From positions 1 through 37,305 of the forward strand of contig SCRU01000064.1 of NCBI GenBank assembly GCA_004323695.1: a stretch of 37,305 nt of DNA, in the 5' to 3' direction. Source of the stretch: Burkholderiaceae bacterium. GTDB lineage: Bacteria > Pseudomonadota > Gammaproteobacteria > Burkholderiales > Burkholderiaceae_C. Below, in pieces: positions 24,714 to 32,531 of the stretch. Numbering within the stretch: position 1 is the first letter of the stretch; the number at the start of each line of letters is the position of its first letter. The position numbers and the translations under genes are program-made. Below the pieces are notes generated by a model. It was not told where the DNA came from, did no database searches, and saw nothing but the letters and a program-made list of their open reading frames with translations.

Positions 24714-24809
24714 GAAACATGGAACGACCTTGAAAGTATTTTCAAATCAACGACTTGAGCGCTGTTTCGCAGAATCACATGAACAAATGACGAGAACGAA
24801 AGGTTTTGC

Positions 24810-26900
24810 GTGACGCACTGGCTCGCGGTGGTGCTGCAAACGCCGGCGCACAGCGCGGTGGCGGGGCCGCTGACCTATCAGAGTGAGCTTCCACTTGCGG
24901 CCGGCACGCTGGTGCGTGTGCCGTTCGGCACCCGGGAAGTGCTGGGCGTGGCCTGGGACACGCTGGCGGCGGCGGACCTGGATCGCGCGGAAAGCGGGAT
25001 TCGCGCCGTCAGCGCCGTACTGGATGGCGTGGCGCCGCTGCCAGTTGCGTGGCGGCAACTGGTGCAGTTTGCGGCCGGCTATTACCAGCGCTCGCTGGGC
25101 GAGGTGGCGCTGGCCGCGCTGCCGCCGCAGCTGCGCGATCTGAGCGCCGCGCAGCTCGCGCGCCGGCTCAAACGCACGCCCGCCGCGACACATGCGCAGC
25201 CCGTGAAAAATCCTGATTTGATAGCGCTCAGCGAAGAACAGGCAAGGGCTATTGGTCAAATAGATGCCCATTCCGGGCCATTCCTGCTGTTCGGCGCCAC
25301 CGGCAGCGGCAAGACCGAGGTGTATCTGCGCCGCGTGCAGGCGCTGCTCGACGCCGATGACGCGGCGCAGGCGCTGGTCATGGTGCCCGAGATCAACCTC
25401 ACGCCGCAGCTGGAGGCGCGCTTTCGTGCGCGCTTTGGCGAGGCCGCCGTGGTCTCGCTGCACAGCGGCATGACGAACCCGCAGCGCCTCAAGAGCTGGC
25501 TGGCCGCGCACAGCGGCGCGGCGCGCGTCGTGCTGGGCACGCGCATGGCGGTGTTTGCCTCGATGCCGCGCCTGCGACTCATCGTGGTCGACGAAGAGCA
25601 TGACCCCAGCTACAAGCAGCAGGAAGGCGCGCGCTATTCGGCGCGCGATCTGGCCGTGTACCGCGGCCGGCTTGAAGGCGCCAAGGTGCTGCTCGGTTCG
25701 GCCACCCCGTCGCTGGAGAGCTGGCACCGCAGCCGGCCCGCGGCCGAGGGCGGGCGCTACCTGCGCCTGGAGATGCTCTCGCGCATCGGCGCGGGCGGCG
25801 TGCTGCCCCAGGTGCGGCTGGTGGACATGAGCCTGCAGCCGAAAAAGACGGTGTTCTCGCCGCAACTGCTCGCCGCCATGGGCGAGCGCGTGGCGCGTGG
25901 CGAGCAGTCCATGGTGCTTTTGAACCGGCGCGGCTACGCCCCCGTGCTGGCCTGCGGCAGCTGCGACTGGAAAAGCGAATGCCCGCACTGCAGCGCCTAC
26001 CGGGTGTTTCACAAGATCGACCGCACGCTGCGCTGCCACCACTGCGGCTTCACGCAGCCGGTGCCGCGCGCCTGCCCGGGCTGCGGCAATGTGGACATCG
26101 CACCCATCGGCCGCGGTACCGAGCGGCTCGAGGAACACCTGGCCGAGCTGCTGGCCGACCTGCGCCGGCCCGACGACACGCCGGTGCGCATTGCACGCAT
26201 CGACGCCGACAGCACCCGCCTGAAGGGCGCGCTCGAAGCGCAGCTCGCGCAGGTGCATGCGCGCGAGGTCGATGTGCTGGTCGGCACGCAGATGATCGCC
26301 AAGGGCCACGACTTTCGCGCCATCACCCTGGTGGCGGCGCTGAACCCCGATGGCGCGCTTTTTTCCGCCGACTTCCGCGCGCCCGAGCGACTGTTCAGCC
26401 TCTTGATGCAGGCGGCGGGCCGGGCCGGCCGCGACGCGGCCCAGAGCGCGGCCAGCGAGATGTGGATCCAGACCCTGCACCCGCAGCACCCGCTGTTCGG
26501 CGCGCTGCGCCGCCACGACTATCCCGCGTTCGCGGCCGCGCAGCTGCGCGAGCGTGAGCAGGCCGGCCTGCCGCCATTCAGCCACGCGGCGCTGGTACGC
26601 GCCGAGGCCCGCACGCAGGAAGTGGCGCAGGGATTCCTGAACGCCGCCAGCGCCGCGGCCAGCACGATCGAGCCGGCGCTGCCGGGTTACGCGCAGGTCA
26701 CGTTGTTCCCGGCCGTGCCGCTGACCATCCAGCGCATTGCCAATGTGGAGCGCGCGCAGATGCTGGTCCAGAGCCCGTCGCGCGCCGCGCTGCAGCGCTT
26801 TCTGGCTGCCTGGCAGGCGGTGCTGCACGCCACGCGCCAGCAGCCCGCAGGCCGGGGCCTGATCCGCTGGGCGGTGGATGTGGATCCGCTGGCGATTTGA
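24810..26900 (+). CDS. priA: Primosomal protein N' (replication restart helicase PriA)
   Basis: 696-aa PriA: a 3'-5' DNA helicase that reloads the replisome at stalled forks. N-terminal 3' DNA-binding domain (~1-110); helicase motif I GATGSGKTEVYL (~162) and motif II VVDEEHDPS (~259); zinc-binding cysteines CGSC...CPHC...CHHC...CPGC (~371-430); motif VI QAAGRAGRDA (~534). The start is a GTG at 24810 with GAAAGG 6 nt upstream. A low-GC insert-like patch (25212-25266) in the linker between the DNA-binding and helicase domains carries TTGATAGCGC, also found inverted in uup. Confidence 0.95.
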   Translation: MTHWLAVVLQTPAHSAVAGPLTYQSELPLAAGTLVRVPFGTREVLGVAWDTLAAADLDRAESGIRAVSAVLDGVAPLPVAWRQLVQFAAGYYQRSLGEVALAALPPQLRDLSAAQLARRLKRTPAATHAQPVKNPDLIALSEEQARAIGQIDAHSGPFLLFGATGSGKTEVYLRRVQALLDADDAAQALVMVPEINLTPQLEARFRARFGEAAVVSLHSGMTNPQRLKSWLAAHSGAARVVLGTRMAVFASMPRLRLIVVDEEHDPSYKQQEGARYSARDLAVYRGRLEGAKVLLGSATPSLESWHRSRPAAEGGRYLRLEMLSRIGAGGVLPQVRLVDMSLQPKKTVFSPQLLAAMGERVARGEQSMVLLNRRGYAPVLACGSCDWKSECPHCSAYRVFHKIDRTLRCHHCGFTQPVPRACPGCGNVDIAPIGRGTERLEEHLAELLADLRRPDDTPVRIARIDADSTRLKGALEAQLAQVHAREVDVLVGTQMIAKGHDFRAITLVAALNPDGALFSADFRAPERLFSLLMQAAGRAGRDAAQSAASEMWIQTLHPQHPLFGALRRHDYPAFAAAQLREREQAGLPPFSHAALVRAEARTQEVAQGFLNAASAAASTIEPALPGYAQVTLFPAVPLTIQRIANVERAQMLVQSPSRAALQRFLAAWQAVLHATRQQPAGRGLIRWAVDVDPLAI

Positions 26901-26902
26901 CT

Positions 26903-26932
26903 GAAAGCGAAGGGCGGATCGTTCGCGCTTTC
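26903..26932 (+). terminator. Hairpin after priA (possible terminator)
   Basis: GAAAGCG (26903-26909) pairs with CGCTTTC (26926-26932), and an inner AA/TT extension is possible. It lies just after the priA stop, without a following U-run. Confidence 0.4.
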
Positions 26933-27047
26933 GCCGGCGCCACCATGCACACAACGGCTGCCGGCCCTACCACATCCGGGACCGTCGGCCGCGCCAACCC
27001 CGCCGTTATCATTGACCGCGCCCCCTGATCGCCCCGAAATCCCCCGC

Positions 27048-29153
27048 ATGTCCGCCCCCTCGTCCACCGGCCTGAACCTGGCCCAGCAGGAAGCCGTCAA
27101 CTACCTGCACGGGCCTTGCCTGGTGCTGGCGGGCGCGGGCTCGGGCAAGACGCGCGTGATCACGCACAAGATCGGCCGCCTGATTCAGGCCGGGCTGGAG
27201 CCCCGGCGCATTGCCGCCATCACCTTCACCAACAAGGCCGCGACCGAGATGCGCGAGCGCGTGAAAGGGCTGATCGGCGGCGCCGCGAAGGAGGTGCTGG
27301 TCTGCACCTTCCACGCGCTGGGCGTGCGCATGCTGCGCCAGGACGGCGCGGCGCTGGGCCTGAAACCGCAATTCAGCATCCTGGACAGCGACGACGTGAC
27401 CAGCCTGCTGAAGGACTGCGGCGGCAGCACCGACGCGGCTACCGCGCGCCAGTGGCAATGGGCCATCAGCCTGTGGAAGAACATGGGCCTGAATGCCGCG
27501 CAGGCGGAGGCGCAGGCCCAAGATGACAACGAGCGCATCACGGCGCGCATCATGGCGCGCTACGAGGAGCGGCTCGCCGCCTACCAGAGCGTGGACTTCG
27601 ATGACCTGATCGGCCTGCCGCTCAAGCTGCTGCAAAACCATGAACAGGTCAGGACCCGATGGCAGGAATTGCTGGGCCATGTGCTGGTGGACGAGTACCA
27701 GGACACGAACGCCACGCAGTACGCGGTGCTGAAAGCTCTGGTGGGCGAACGCGGCCGCTTCACCGCGGTGGGCGACGACGATCAGAGCATCTATGGCTGG
27801 CGTGGCGCGACGCTGGACAACCTGAAAAAACTGCCGCTCGACTTCCCCGCGCTCAAGGTCATCAAGCTGGAGCAGAACTACCGCTCCACGGGCGCCATCC
27901 TGCGCGCGGCCAACAACGTGATCGGGCCGAATCCCAAGCTGTTCCCGAAGAACCTGTGGAGCGATCTGGGTGAAGGCGAGCCCGTGCGCGTGGTGGACGC
28001 CGACAACGAGGCGCACGAAGCCGAGCGCACGGTGGCGCGCATCCAGAGCCTGCGCGAGAACTCGGTGCACAAGGAGCTGCGCGACTTCGCCGTGCTGTAC
28101 CGCGCGAACCACCAGGCGCGGGTGTTTGAGCAGGCGCTGCGCAAGGCGCAAATCCCCTACAAGGTGTCGGGCGGTCAGAGCTTTTTCGACCGCACCGAGA
28201 TCAAGGACCTGTGCGCGTGGTTTCGCCTGTGGGTGAACAACGACGACGACCCGGCGTTCCTGCGCGCGGTGACCAGCCCCAAACGCGGCATCGGCCACAG
28301 CACGCTGGCGGGCCTGGGCACCTTCGCGAGCCAATACCGCTTGAGCCTGTTCGAGGCGCTGTTTTCCAGCAGCCTGGGCGCGGCGCTCCCGGCCCGCGCG
28401 GTTGGCGGCCTGCATGAATTCGGCCGCTACGTGAACGATCTCGAATTCCGCGCGCGCCGCACGAATGGCTTCGAGGACGCCCACGCCTTCCTGATGGAAT
28501 GGCTGCGGGCCATCGATTACGAAAAGCACCTGTACGACGGCGAGGACAGTGACAAGCTCGCGGCGGCGCGCTGGACGAATGTGCTGGAGTTTTGCGACTG
28601 GATGGCGGCACGCTGCGGCGGGCGAATCGACGATGCGGCGGGCGCAGGCCCATCGAACGAGGTCAAGAGCCTGCTCGAGGTGGCGCAGACGATCTCGCTG
28701 CTCTCGACCCTCAACGAGCGCGAGACCGACCAGAACGTCGTCACGCTGTCCACCCTGCACGCGGCCAAGGGGCTGGAGTGGCCGCATGTGATGCTGGTCG
28801 GCGTGACCGAGGGCCTGCTGCCGTTCAAGCTCGGCGACGACGCGAACCCGACGGGACGCGCCGACGGCCCGATGAGCGAAAACCTGCTGGAGCGCCTGCA
28901 GGAAGAACGGCGCCTGATGTACGTGGGCATCACGCGCGCGCAGCGCAGCCTGGCGGTGAGCTGGACGCGCAAGCGCAAGAAGGGCCGCGAGATGATCGCC
29001 GCGCAGCCCAGCCGCTTCATCGCCGAGATGGCGCTCGATCAAACCACCACGCGAGAAGACCCGCGCGAAAAGCTCAAGGCGCTGCGCGCCGAGTTCGCCA
29101 AGCGGGCGCTGGACGTTGCCGCGACCGGCGCCGCCACCCCGGCCGAATCATGA
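27048..29153 (+). CDS. rep: ATP-dependent DNA helicase Rep
   Basis: 701-aa UvrD/Rep superfamily 1A helicase. The start LNLAQQEAVNYLHGPCLVLA with AGAGSGKT (~27) and ITFTNKAATEM follows Rep more closely than UvrD. Also visible: HVLVDEYQDTN (motif II), VGDDDQSIYGWRGA (III), LEQNYRS (IV), TLHAAKGLEWPHV (V) and MYVGITRAQRSL (VI). It clears proteins ahead of forks and works with PriA in restart, and the two genes are neighbours here. I prefer the ATG at 27048; a TTG at 27012 would add 12 residues. Its stop overlaps the next ORF (ATGA). Confidence 0.93.
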   Translation: MSAPSSTGLNLAQQEAVNYLHGPCLVLAGAGSGKTRVITHKIGRLIQAGLEPRRIAAITFTNKAATEMRERVKGLIGGAAKEVLVCTFHALGVRMLRQDGAALGLKPQFSILDSDDVTSLLKDCGGSTDAATARQWQWAISLWKNMGLNAAQAEAQAQDDNERITARIMARYEERLAAYQSVDFDDLIGLPLKLLQNHEQVRTRWQELLGHVLVDEYQDTNATQYAVLKALVGERGRFTAVGDDDQSIYGWRGATLDNLKKLPLDFPALKVIKLEQNYRSTGAILRAANNVIGPNPKLFPKNLWSDLGEGEPVRVVDADNEAHEAERTVARIQSLRENSVHKELRDFAVLYRANHQARVFEQALRKAQIPYKVSGGQSFFDRTEIKDLCAWFRLWVNNDDDPAFLRAVTSPKRGIGHSTLAGLGTFASQYRLSLFEALFSSSLGAALPARAVGGLHEFGRYVNDLEFRARRTNGFEDAHAFLMEWLRAIDYEKHLYDGEDSDKLAAARWTNVLEFCDWMAARCGGRIDDAAGAGPSNEVKSLLEVAQTISLLSTLNERETDQNVVTLSTLHAAKGLEWPHVMLVGVTEGLLPFKLGDDANPTGRADGPMSENLLERLQEERRLMYVGITRAQRSLAVSWTRKRKKGREMIAAQPSRFIAEMALDQTTTREDPREKLKALRAEFAKRALDVAATGAATPAES

Positions 29154-29602
29154 TGACTATTCGAGTTGCTATATTGTTCGTAGCTATCTTCTCTTTGTCC
29201 ATAACGGCTTGGGCCCAGAATCATGCGGATTTACCGGCGAACGCCGCCTGTCCGGCCGCGGCGGACGTGGACAGCCAGCGCCTGTACGGCCCCTGGCAGG
29301 CGCAAGTCGATGCGGGCGCTGCGGCGCGGCAGGCCACGCTGACGCTGGCGCAAAACCCGCGGTACAGCGGCAGCCTCGGTGGCACCATCGTGCGGGGCGG
29401 CACGACGGCACAGGTGGCCGGCGACGTCGATGACGGCGCCTTCACCCTGGAGGAATCCAGCGACGGGCGCACCATCACGGCAACCTGGACCGGTGAGGTC
29501 GTGGAAGGCTCCTGCGGCAGGGAGATTCGGGGCACCTGGAAAGACGTGGCCGACCAGAGCACGCACGACTTCGTTTTGCGCAGGCCGCCGAACCCGCCTT
29601 AG
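29150..29602 (+). CDS. Small exported protein of unknown function
   Basis: 150-aa protein with a clear signal peptide (MMTIRVAILFVAIFSLSITAWAQ, split here as residues 1-20 and on) and a compact beta-rich mature part (YGPWQAQVDAG, LTLAQNPRYSGSLGGTIVRG, TATWTGEVVEGSC, GTWKDVADQS). Alternating hydrophilic/Gly residues suggest a small beta-barrel or lipocalin-like fold. I do not recognise a named family. The start overlaps the rep stop as ATGA (29153 is an alternative ATG). The leader codons contain a 17-bp hairpin repeat (29168-29184) and are much lower in GC than the rest. Confidence 0.75.
   Translation: MMTIRVAILFVAIFSLSITAWAQNHADLPANAACPAAADVDSQRLYGPWQAQVDAGAAARQATLTLAQNPRYSGSLGGTIVRGGTTAQVAGDVDDGAFTLEESSDGRTITATWTGEVVEGSCGREIRGTWKDVADQSTHDFVLRRPPNPP
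29168..29184. repeat. 17-bp hairpin repeat GCTAT-N7-GTAGC (copy 5)
   Basis: GCTAT-ATTGTTC-GTAGC, 5-7-5 with one T:G wobble pair, inside the signal-peptide codons (AILFVA), in the same reading phase as copies 1-3. Confidence 0.5.
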
Positions 29603-29685
29603 CAGGCAGCGCGGCCACGACGGTCGCTGCACCGAAAGACACCAACTCCATTGTTGGGATTGCGCGAAATCCTTTGCTCAAATAA

Positions 29686-29708
29686 AAGAAATATTTAAGA
29701 TAAATCTT
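29686..29708. promoter_or_regulatory. NsrR-like palindrome upstream of the NnrS-like operon
   Basis: Two 11-bp half-sites around a central A: AAGAAATATTT (29686-29696) and AGATAAATCTT (29698-29708). The half-sites match each other in 8 of 11 positions, and each matches the E. coli NsrR half-site AAGATGCATTT in 8 of 11. It lies 22 bp before the GTG start of the NnrS-like gene, in an AT-rich stretch (29680-29713). No NsrR gene is in the window, so the assignment is by motif only. Confidence 0.45.
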
Positions 29709-29730
29709 TTAAAGCAAGGCGAAAGCGACG

Positions 29731-31143
29731 GTGTCAGTGCCGATCGGATCGAAGGTTTCACGCTGGACGATGCTGCATTTCGGCTGCGCCATGGGCGCGC
29801 TCCTGGCCGCCGAAGCGCTGCTCGCCGCCGGCTACGCCGACCCGTTGGCGGCGCTGCGCGCGCCTGCCACGCTGGTGGGCGTACACCTGATCACGATCGG
29901 CTGGCTGAGCCTGTTGATGCTGGGCGCGCTGTACCAGTTCGTGCCGGTCATCACCAACACGACGCTGTACAGCCAGCGCCTGCCGCTGTATTCGATCCTG
30001 GCCATCGTGCCCGGTCTGGCGGCGATGCTGGCCGGCTTCGTGGCCCTGGGGGGTAACTCATTTCTGCACACCGTCTGCCTGCCGATCGGCGGTACCCTGG
30101 TGCTGGCCGGCTTTGTGTTGGGCGCCATCAACCTCGCCGTCACGCTGTGGCGGGCCCGTCCCCTGCCGCTGCCGGCCGATTTCGTTGCCTCCAGCCTGGC
30201 ATTCCTGTTGCTGACCGGCCTGGTCGGCGTCGGTTTCGCGCTGGCATTCGCGCTCCCGCGCTCGCCGACGTTCCTGCGGGCTCTCGTGGGGCGCGGGCTC
30301 AGTCTGCATGTCGCGCTCGGGCTGGGCGGCTGGTTTACCCTGACGGTCATGGGCGTCAGCTACCGGTTGCTGTCCATGTTCATGCTGGCGCCCGACGAGC
30401 CGCGACGCACCACCCGCGCGGCGCTCATCCTGACCGTGGGTGGTCTGGCCTTGCTGGTGACCGGCGCACTGGTGGGGCTGTGGAGCGACCTGGCGCCGGG
30501 CTGGGTCGAGGCGCTCGGGGCGGCGCTCGCGGGGGTCGGGGTCGTTTGCTATCTGGCCGACATCGTCGAGTTCTACCGCGCACGCAAGCGGCGCCAGCTG
30601 GAGTTGAACAGCATCACGGCGGCTGTGGCACTGACTCTGGTCGCGCTGGCGTTGGCGTTTGCGGCGTTCGCCCTGGCATCGGGCACGCTCGGCCGCTTTG
30701 CCGGCGCGATCGGCTATCTGTTCCTATTCGGCGGTTTGACCGGACTGGGCCTGAGCCAGTTGTACAAGATCATCCCGTTTCTCACCTGGCTCGAAGTGTT
30801 CGGCAAGCGACTGGGCAGGGGCCCGGTGCCGCGGGTTCAGGATTTGGTGAACGAGCGCCGCGCCCGGCCCGGCTTTGCGCTTTATTTCGCGGCGACGGTA
30901 TTGGCCAGCGCCGCGCTGGCCGGCAGTCAGGCGCTTGCATGGAAGATAGGCGCCGCCCTGCAACTGGTCGCGACCGTTCTGATCGCGGTCGAACTCTGGC
31001 GCGCGCGCCACCCGGACCCGAACACCCGGCCCAGCCTGGCGCGGCCGCCCGGCATGCCGTTGCCACCGGGCAAGCCGAAGGCGCCCGCTGCCCAGGCGCC
31101 CACGCGGACCGCCCTGCCTTCCAGCCTCACCCAAGGAAAATGA
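29731..31143 (+). CDS. NnrS-like / heme-copper oxidase subunit I-like membrane protein
   Basis: 470-aa protein with about 12 membrane helices and a Pro/Ala-rich cytoplasmic tail (~435-470). Conserved-looking helices GVHLITIGWLSLLMLGALYQ (~50-69) and HVALGLGGWFTLTVMGVSYR (~193-212) have the His-x5-GW-x5-G pattern seen in NnrS and small oxidase-subunit-I-like proteins, suggesting heme ligation. It lacks the CuB His-His motif, so it is not a full oxidase. NnrS relatives are tied to NO metabolism and stress, and downstream DUF2249/DUF59 partners are common. The GTG start at 29731 is uncertain; the ATG at 29770 is a possible alternative. TGA is 1 nt from the next ATG. Confidence 0.75.
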   Translation: MSVPIGSKVSRWTMLHFGCAMGALLAAEALLAAGYADPLAALRAPATLVGVHLITIGWLSLLMLGALYQFVPVITNTTLYSQRLPLYSILAIVPGLAAMLAGFVALGGNSFLHTVCLPIGGTLVLAGFVLGAINLAVTLWRARPLPLPADFVASSLAFLLLTGLVGVGFALAFALPRSPTFLRALVGRGLSLHVALGLGGWFTLTVMGVSYRLLSMFMLAPDEPRRTTRAALILTVGGLALLVTGALVGLWSDLAPGWVEALGAALAGVGVVCYLADIVEFYRARKRRQLELNSITAAVALTLVALALAFAAFALASGTLGRFAGAIGYLFLFGGLTGLGLSQLYKIIPFLTWLEVFGKRLGRGPVPRVQDLVNERRARPGFALYFAATVLASAALAGSQALAWKIGAALQLVATVLIAVELWRARHPDPNTRPSLARPPGMPLPPGKPKAPAAQAPTRTALPSSLTQGK

Positions 31144-31144
31144 C

Positions 31145-31666
31145 ATGACCGAATCCATGCTGACACTCGATGTGCGCCCGATCCTGCGCGCCGGGGGCGA
31201 ACCCTTTCCGGAAATCATGAAAGCAGTCGCCCAGCTCAAGGCGGGCCAGAGTCTGCGCCTGCTCGCGACCTTCAAGCCCGTGCCGCTGTTTGCGGTGATG
31301 CAGAAAAAGGGTTACGCCCACTGCGAGAAGGAGTTGGACCAGGGCGATTGGGAGGTCATCTTCACCCCCGAAGGCGCCGCGGCGCCTCCGCCTGCCGCGG
31401 CGGCCCAGCCGGGGCAGGACGACGCCAGCGCCTGGCCCGTGCCCAGCCATACGCTGGACAACCGCGGCATGATGCCGCCGGAACCCATGGTGATCACGCT
31501 GGAGACGCTGGAGAGCATGGCGCCGGGCGAAGTGCTGGAAGGCTGGTACGACCGCGACCCGCTGCTGCTGTATCCGGAATTGCAGACGCGCGGCCACGCG
31601 GCCCGCTGCGAAAAGACCGGCGCCAGTGAATACCGGGTCTTGATCCGCTGCGGCAGCGCATCATGA
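31145..31666 (+). CDS. DUF2249 protein (two TusA-like domains)
   Basis: 173-aa protein with two DUF2249 modules: residues ~7-75 (LDVRPILRAGGEPFPEIMKA, then LLATFKPVPLFAVMQKKGY) and ~108-170 (ITLETLESMAPGEVLEGWYD and on), linked by an Ala/Pro-rich stretch. DUF2249 domains resemble the TusA sulfur-carrier fold but here lack the TusA Cys-Pro motif. They occur beside NO-linked genes (hemerythrin, NnrS, nor). The role is unknown. It begins 1 nt after the NnrS-like gene and its stop overlaps the DUF59 gene start (ATGA). Confidence 0.82.
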   Translation: MTESMLTLDVRPILRAGGEPFPEIMKAVAQLKAGQSLRLLATFKPVPLFAVMQKKGYAHCEKELDQGDWEVIFTPEGAAAPPPAAAAQPGQDDASAWPVPSHTLDNRGMMPPEPMVITLETLESMAPGEVLEGWYDRDPLLLYPELQTRGHAARCEKTGASEYRVLIRCGSAS

Positions 31667-31974
31667 GCGGACCCACCAGCGCGGAAATGCGGGAAGCGCT
31701 CAAGGATGTGTTCGACCCGGAACTCGGCTACAACATCGTCGATCTGGGCCTGGTCTACGAGGTCGAGCTGATCGATCGCCTGGCCGTTGTCATCATGACG
31801 ATGACGACGCCGGGCTGCCCCGCGTCCGACATGATCCAGGGCGGCGTGAAGCAGCGCCTGCAGGAGATGGAAGGCGTGGACGATGTCGAGATCAACCTGG
31901 TCTGGGATCCCCGCTGGACCGCGCAGGCGATGAGTCCGCAGGCCAAGGAACACTTTGGCGTGCAGGAATACTGA
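31663..31974 (+). CDS. DUF59/MIP18 family metal-sulfur cluster assembly factor
   Basis: 103-aa DUF59 protein (SufT/PaaD/MIP18 relatives). Hallmarks: VFDPELGYNIVDLGLVYEVE (~16-35), MTMTTPGCPASDMI (~44-57) with the conserved Cys in TTPGCP, and the C-terminal VEINLVWDPRW. Members help Fe-S cluster maturation. In this operon it could service or repair an Fe-S target damaged by NO; that is inference from context. Confidence 0.9.
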   Translation: MSGPTSAEMREALKDVFDPELGYNIVDLGLVYEVELIDRLAVVIMTMTTPGCPASDMIQGGVKQRLQEMEGVDDVEINLVWDPRWTAQAMSPQAKEHFGVQEY

Positions 31975-31980
31975 TCCGGC

Positions 31981-32247
31981 ATGCAGACTCCCGACCCGCT
32001 CACCGCGCTGAACCGCCTCTTCGCGCAGGCCCTGCTGCGCCTGGGGGACACGGGCGAGATCGACGCGGCCTGTCGTCTCGCGGCGCAGGGCTGGTCGTTG
32101 CTGCGGCACCATCAGCCGAAAGAAGCCGAGCGCCTGAATGGCGTCATGCACAACCTGACCCATCCGCGGCGCCACGGCCGAAAAGAATCACCGCCCGGTG
32201 AGGGCACCGTTTCATCAACCCCAACCCCAAAGGAAGCACACTCATGA
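31981..32247 (+). CDS. Small protein of unknown function in the DUF2249 operon
   Basis: 88-aa soluble protein, helical in the first ~55 residues (ALNRLFAQALLRLGDTGEID, RLAAQGWSLLRHHQPKEAER), with a disordered basic tail rich in Pro, Ser and Thr. Conserved-looking H/R positions but no motif that I recognise. It starts 6 nt after the DUF59 gene and its stop overlaps the next ATG (ATGA), so it is very likely translated. Confidence 0.72.
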   Translation: MQTPDPLTALNRLFAQALLRLGDTGEIDAACRLAAQGWSLLRHHQPKEAERLNGVMHNLTHPRRHGRKESPPGEGTVSSTPTPKEAHS

Positions 32248-32483
32248 GCAACAGCGACAACCTGGACGTACGCCAACTCGTTCCCATGCAACGGCACAGC
32301 ACCATCTTCAGCACCTGGCAGGGTCTGGCCCCCGGGAAAAGCTTTGTCCTGATCAATGACCACGATCCGAAGCCGCTTTACTACCAGTTCGATGCCGAGC
32401 ACACCGGGAAATTCACCTGGGACTACCTGGAATCGGGCCCCGAGACCTGGCGCGTGCGTATCGGCAAGACCGCAGCGGCCTGA
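32244..32483 (+). CDS. DUF2249 protein (single domain)
   Basis: 79-aa single DUF2249 domain: LDVRQLVPMQRHSTIFSTWQ, then LAPGKSFVLINDHDPKPLYY and FTWDYLESGPETWRVRIGK. The NDHDPKPLYYQF segment is the hallmark of the family. It is the last gene of the operon; AAAGGAAGCACACTC lies before the ATG. The stop is 48 bp from the end of the convergent lacI-type gene. Confidence 0.88.
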   Translation: MSNSDNLDVRQLVPMQRHSTIFSTWQGLAPGKSFVLINDHDPKPLYYQFDAEHTGKFTWDYLESGPETWRVRIGKTAAA

Positions 32484-32531
32484 CGCGGCGGGGTCGGGCC
32501 TCGATTGCCGCCCGGCACCTGCGCTCGAAGC

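Larger units (their letters stand above)
24464..24809. other. hemE-priA intergenic region with DnaA boxes and hairpins
   Basis: No gene is seen in these 346 bp. The region is distinctly richer in A/T than its surroundings. It holds a hairpin after hemE (24477-24499), two DnaA-box sequences (24517-24525 and 24705-24713), a 17-bp GCTAC repeat (24573-24589), a 7-bp-stem hairpin (24668-24694: AGCTTCG and CGAAGCT) and a 6-bp palindrome TTGAAA-GTAT-TTTCAA (24730-24745). It must also carry the priA promoter. Confidence 0.6.

Noticed and set aside
24747-26954. Long minus-strand open frame opposite priA
   Set aside because: His/Arg/Ala-rich translation without domains; priA on the plus strand explains the conservation. 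The same applies to long frames opposite rep, subunit I, the iorB-type gene and the antiporter.
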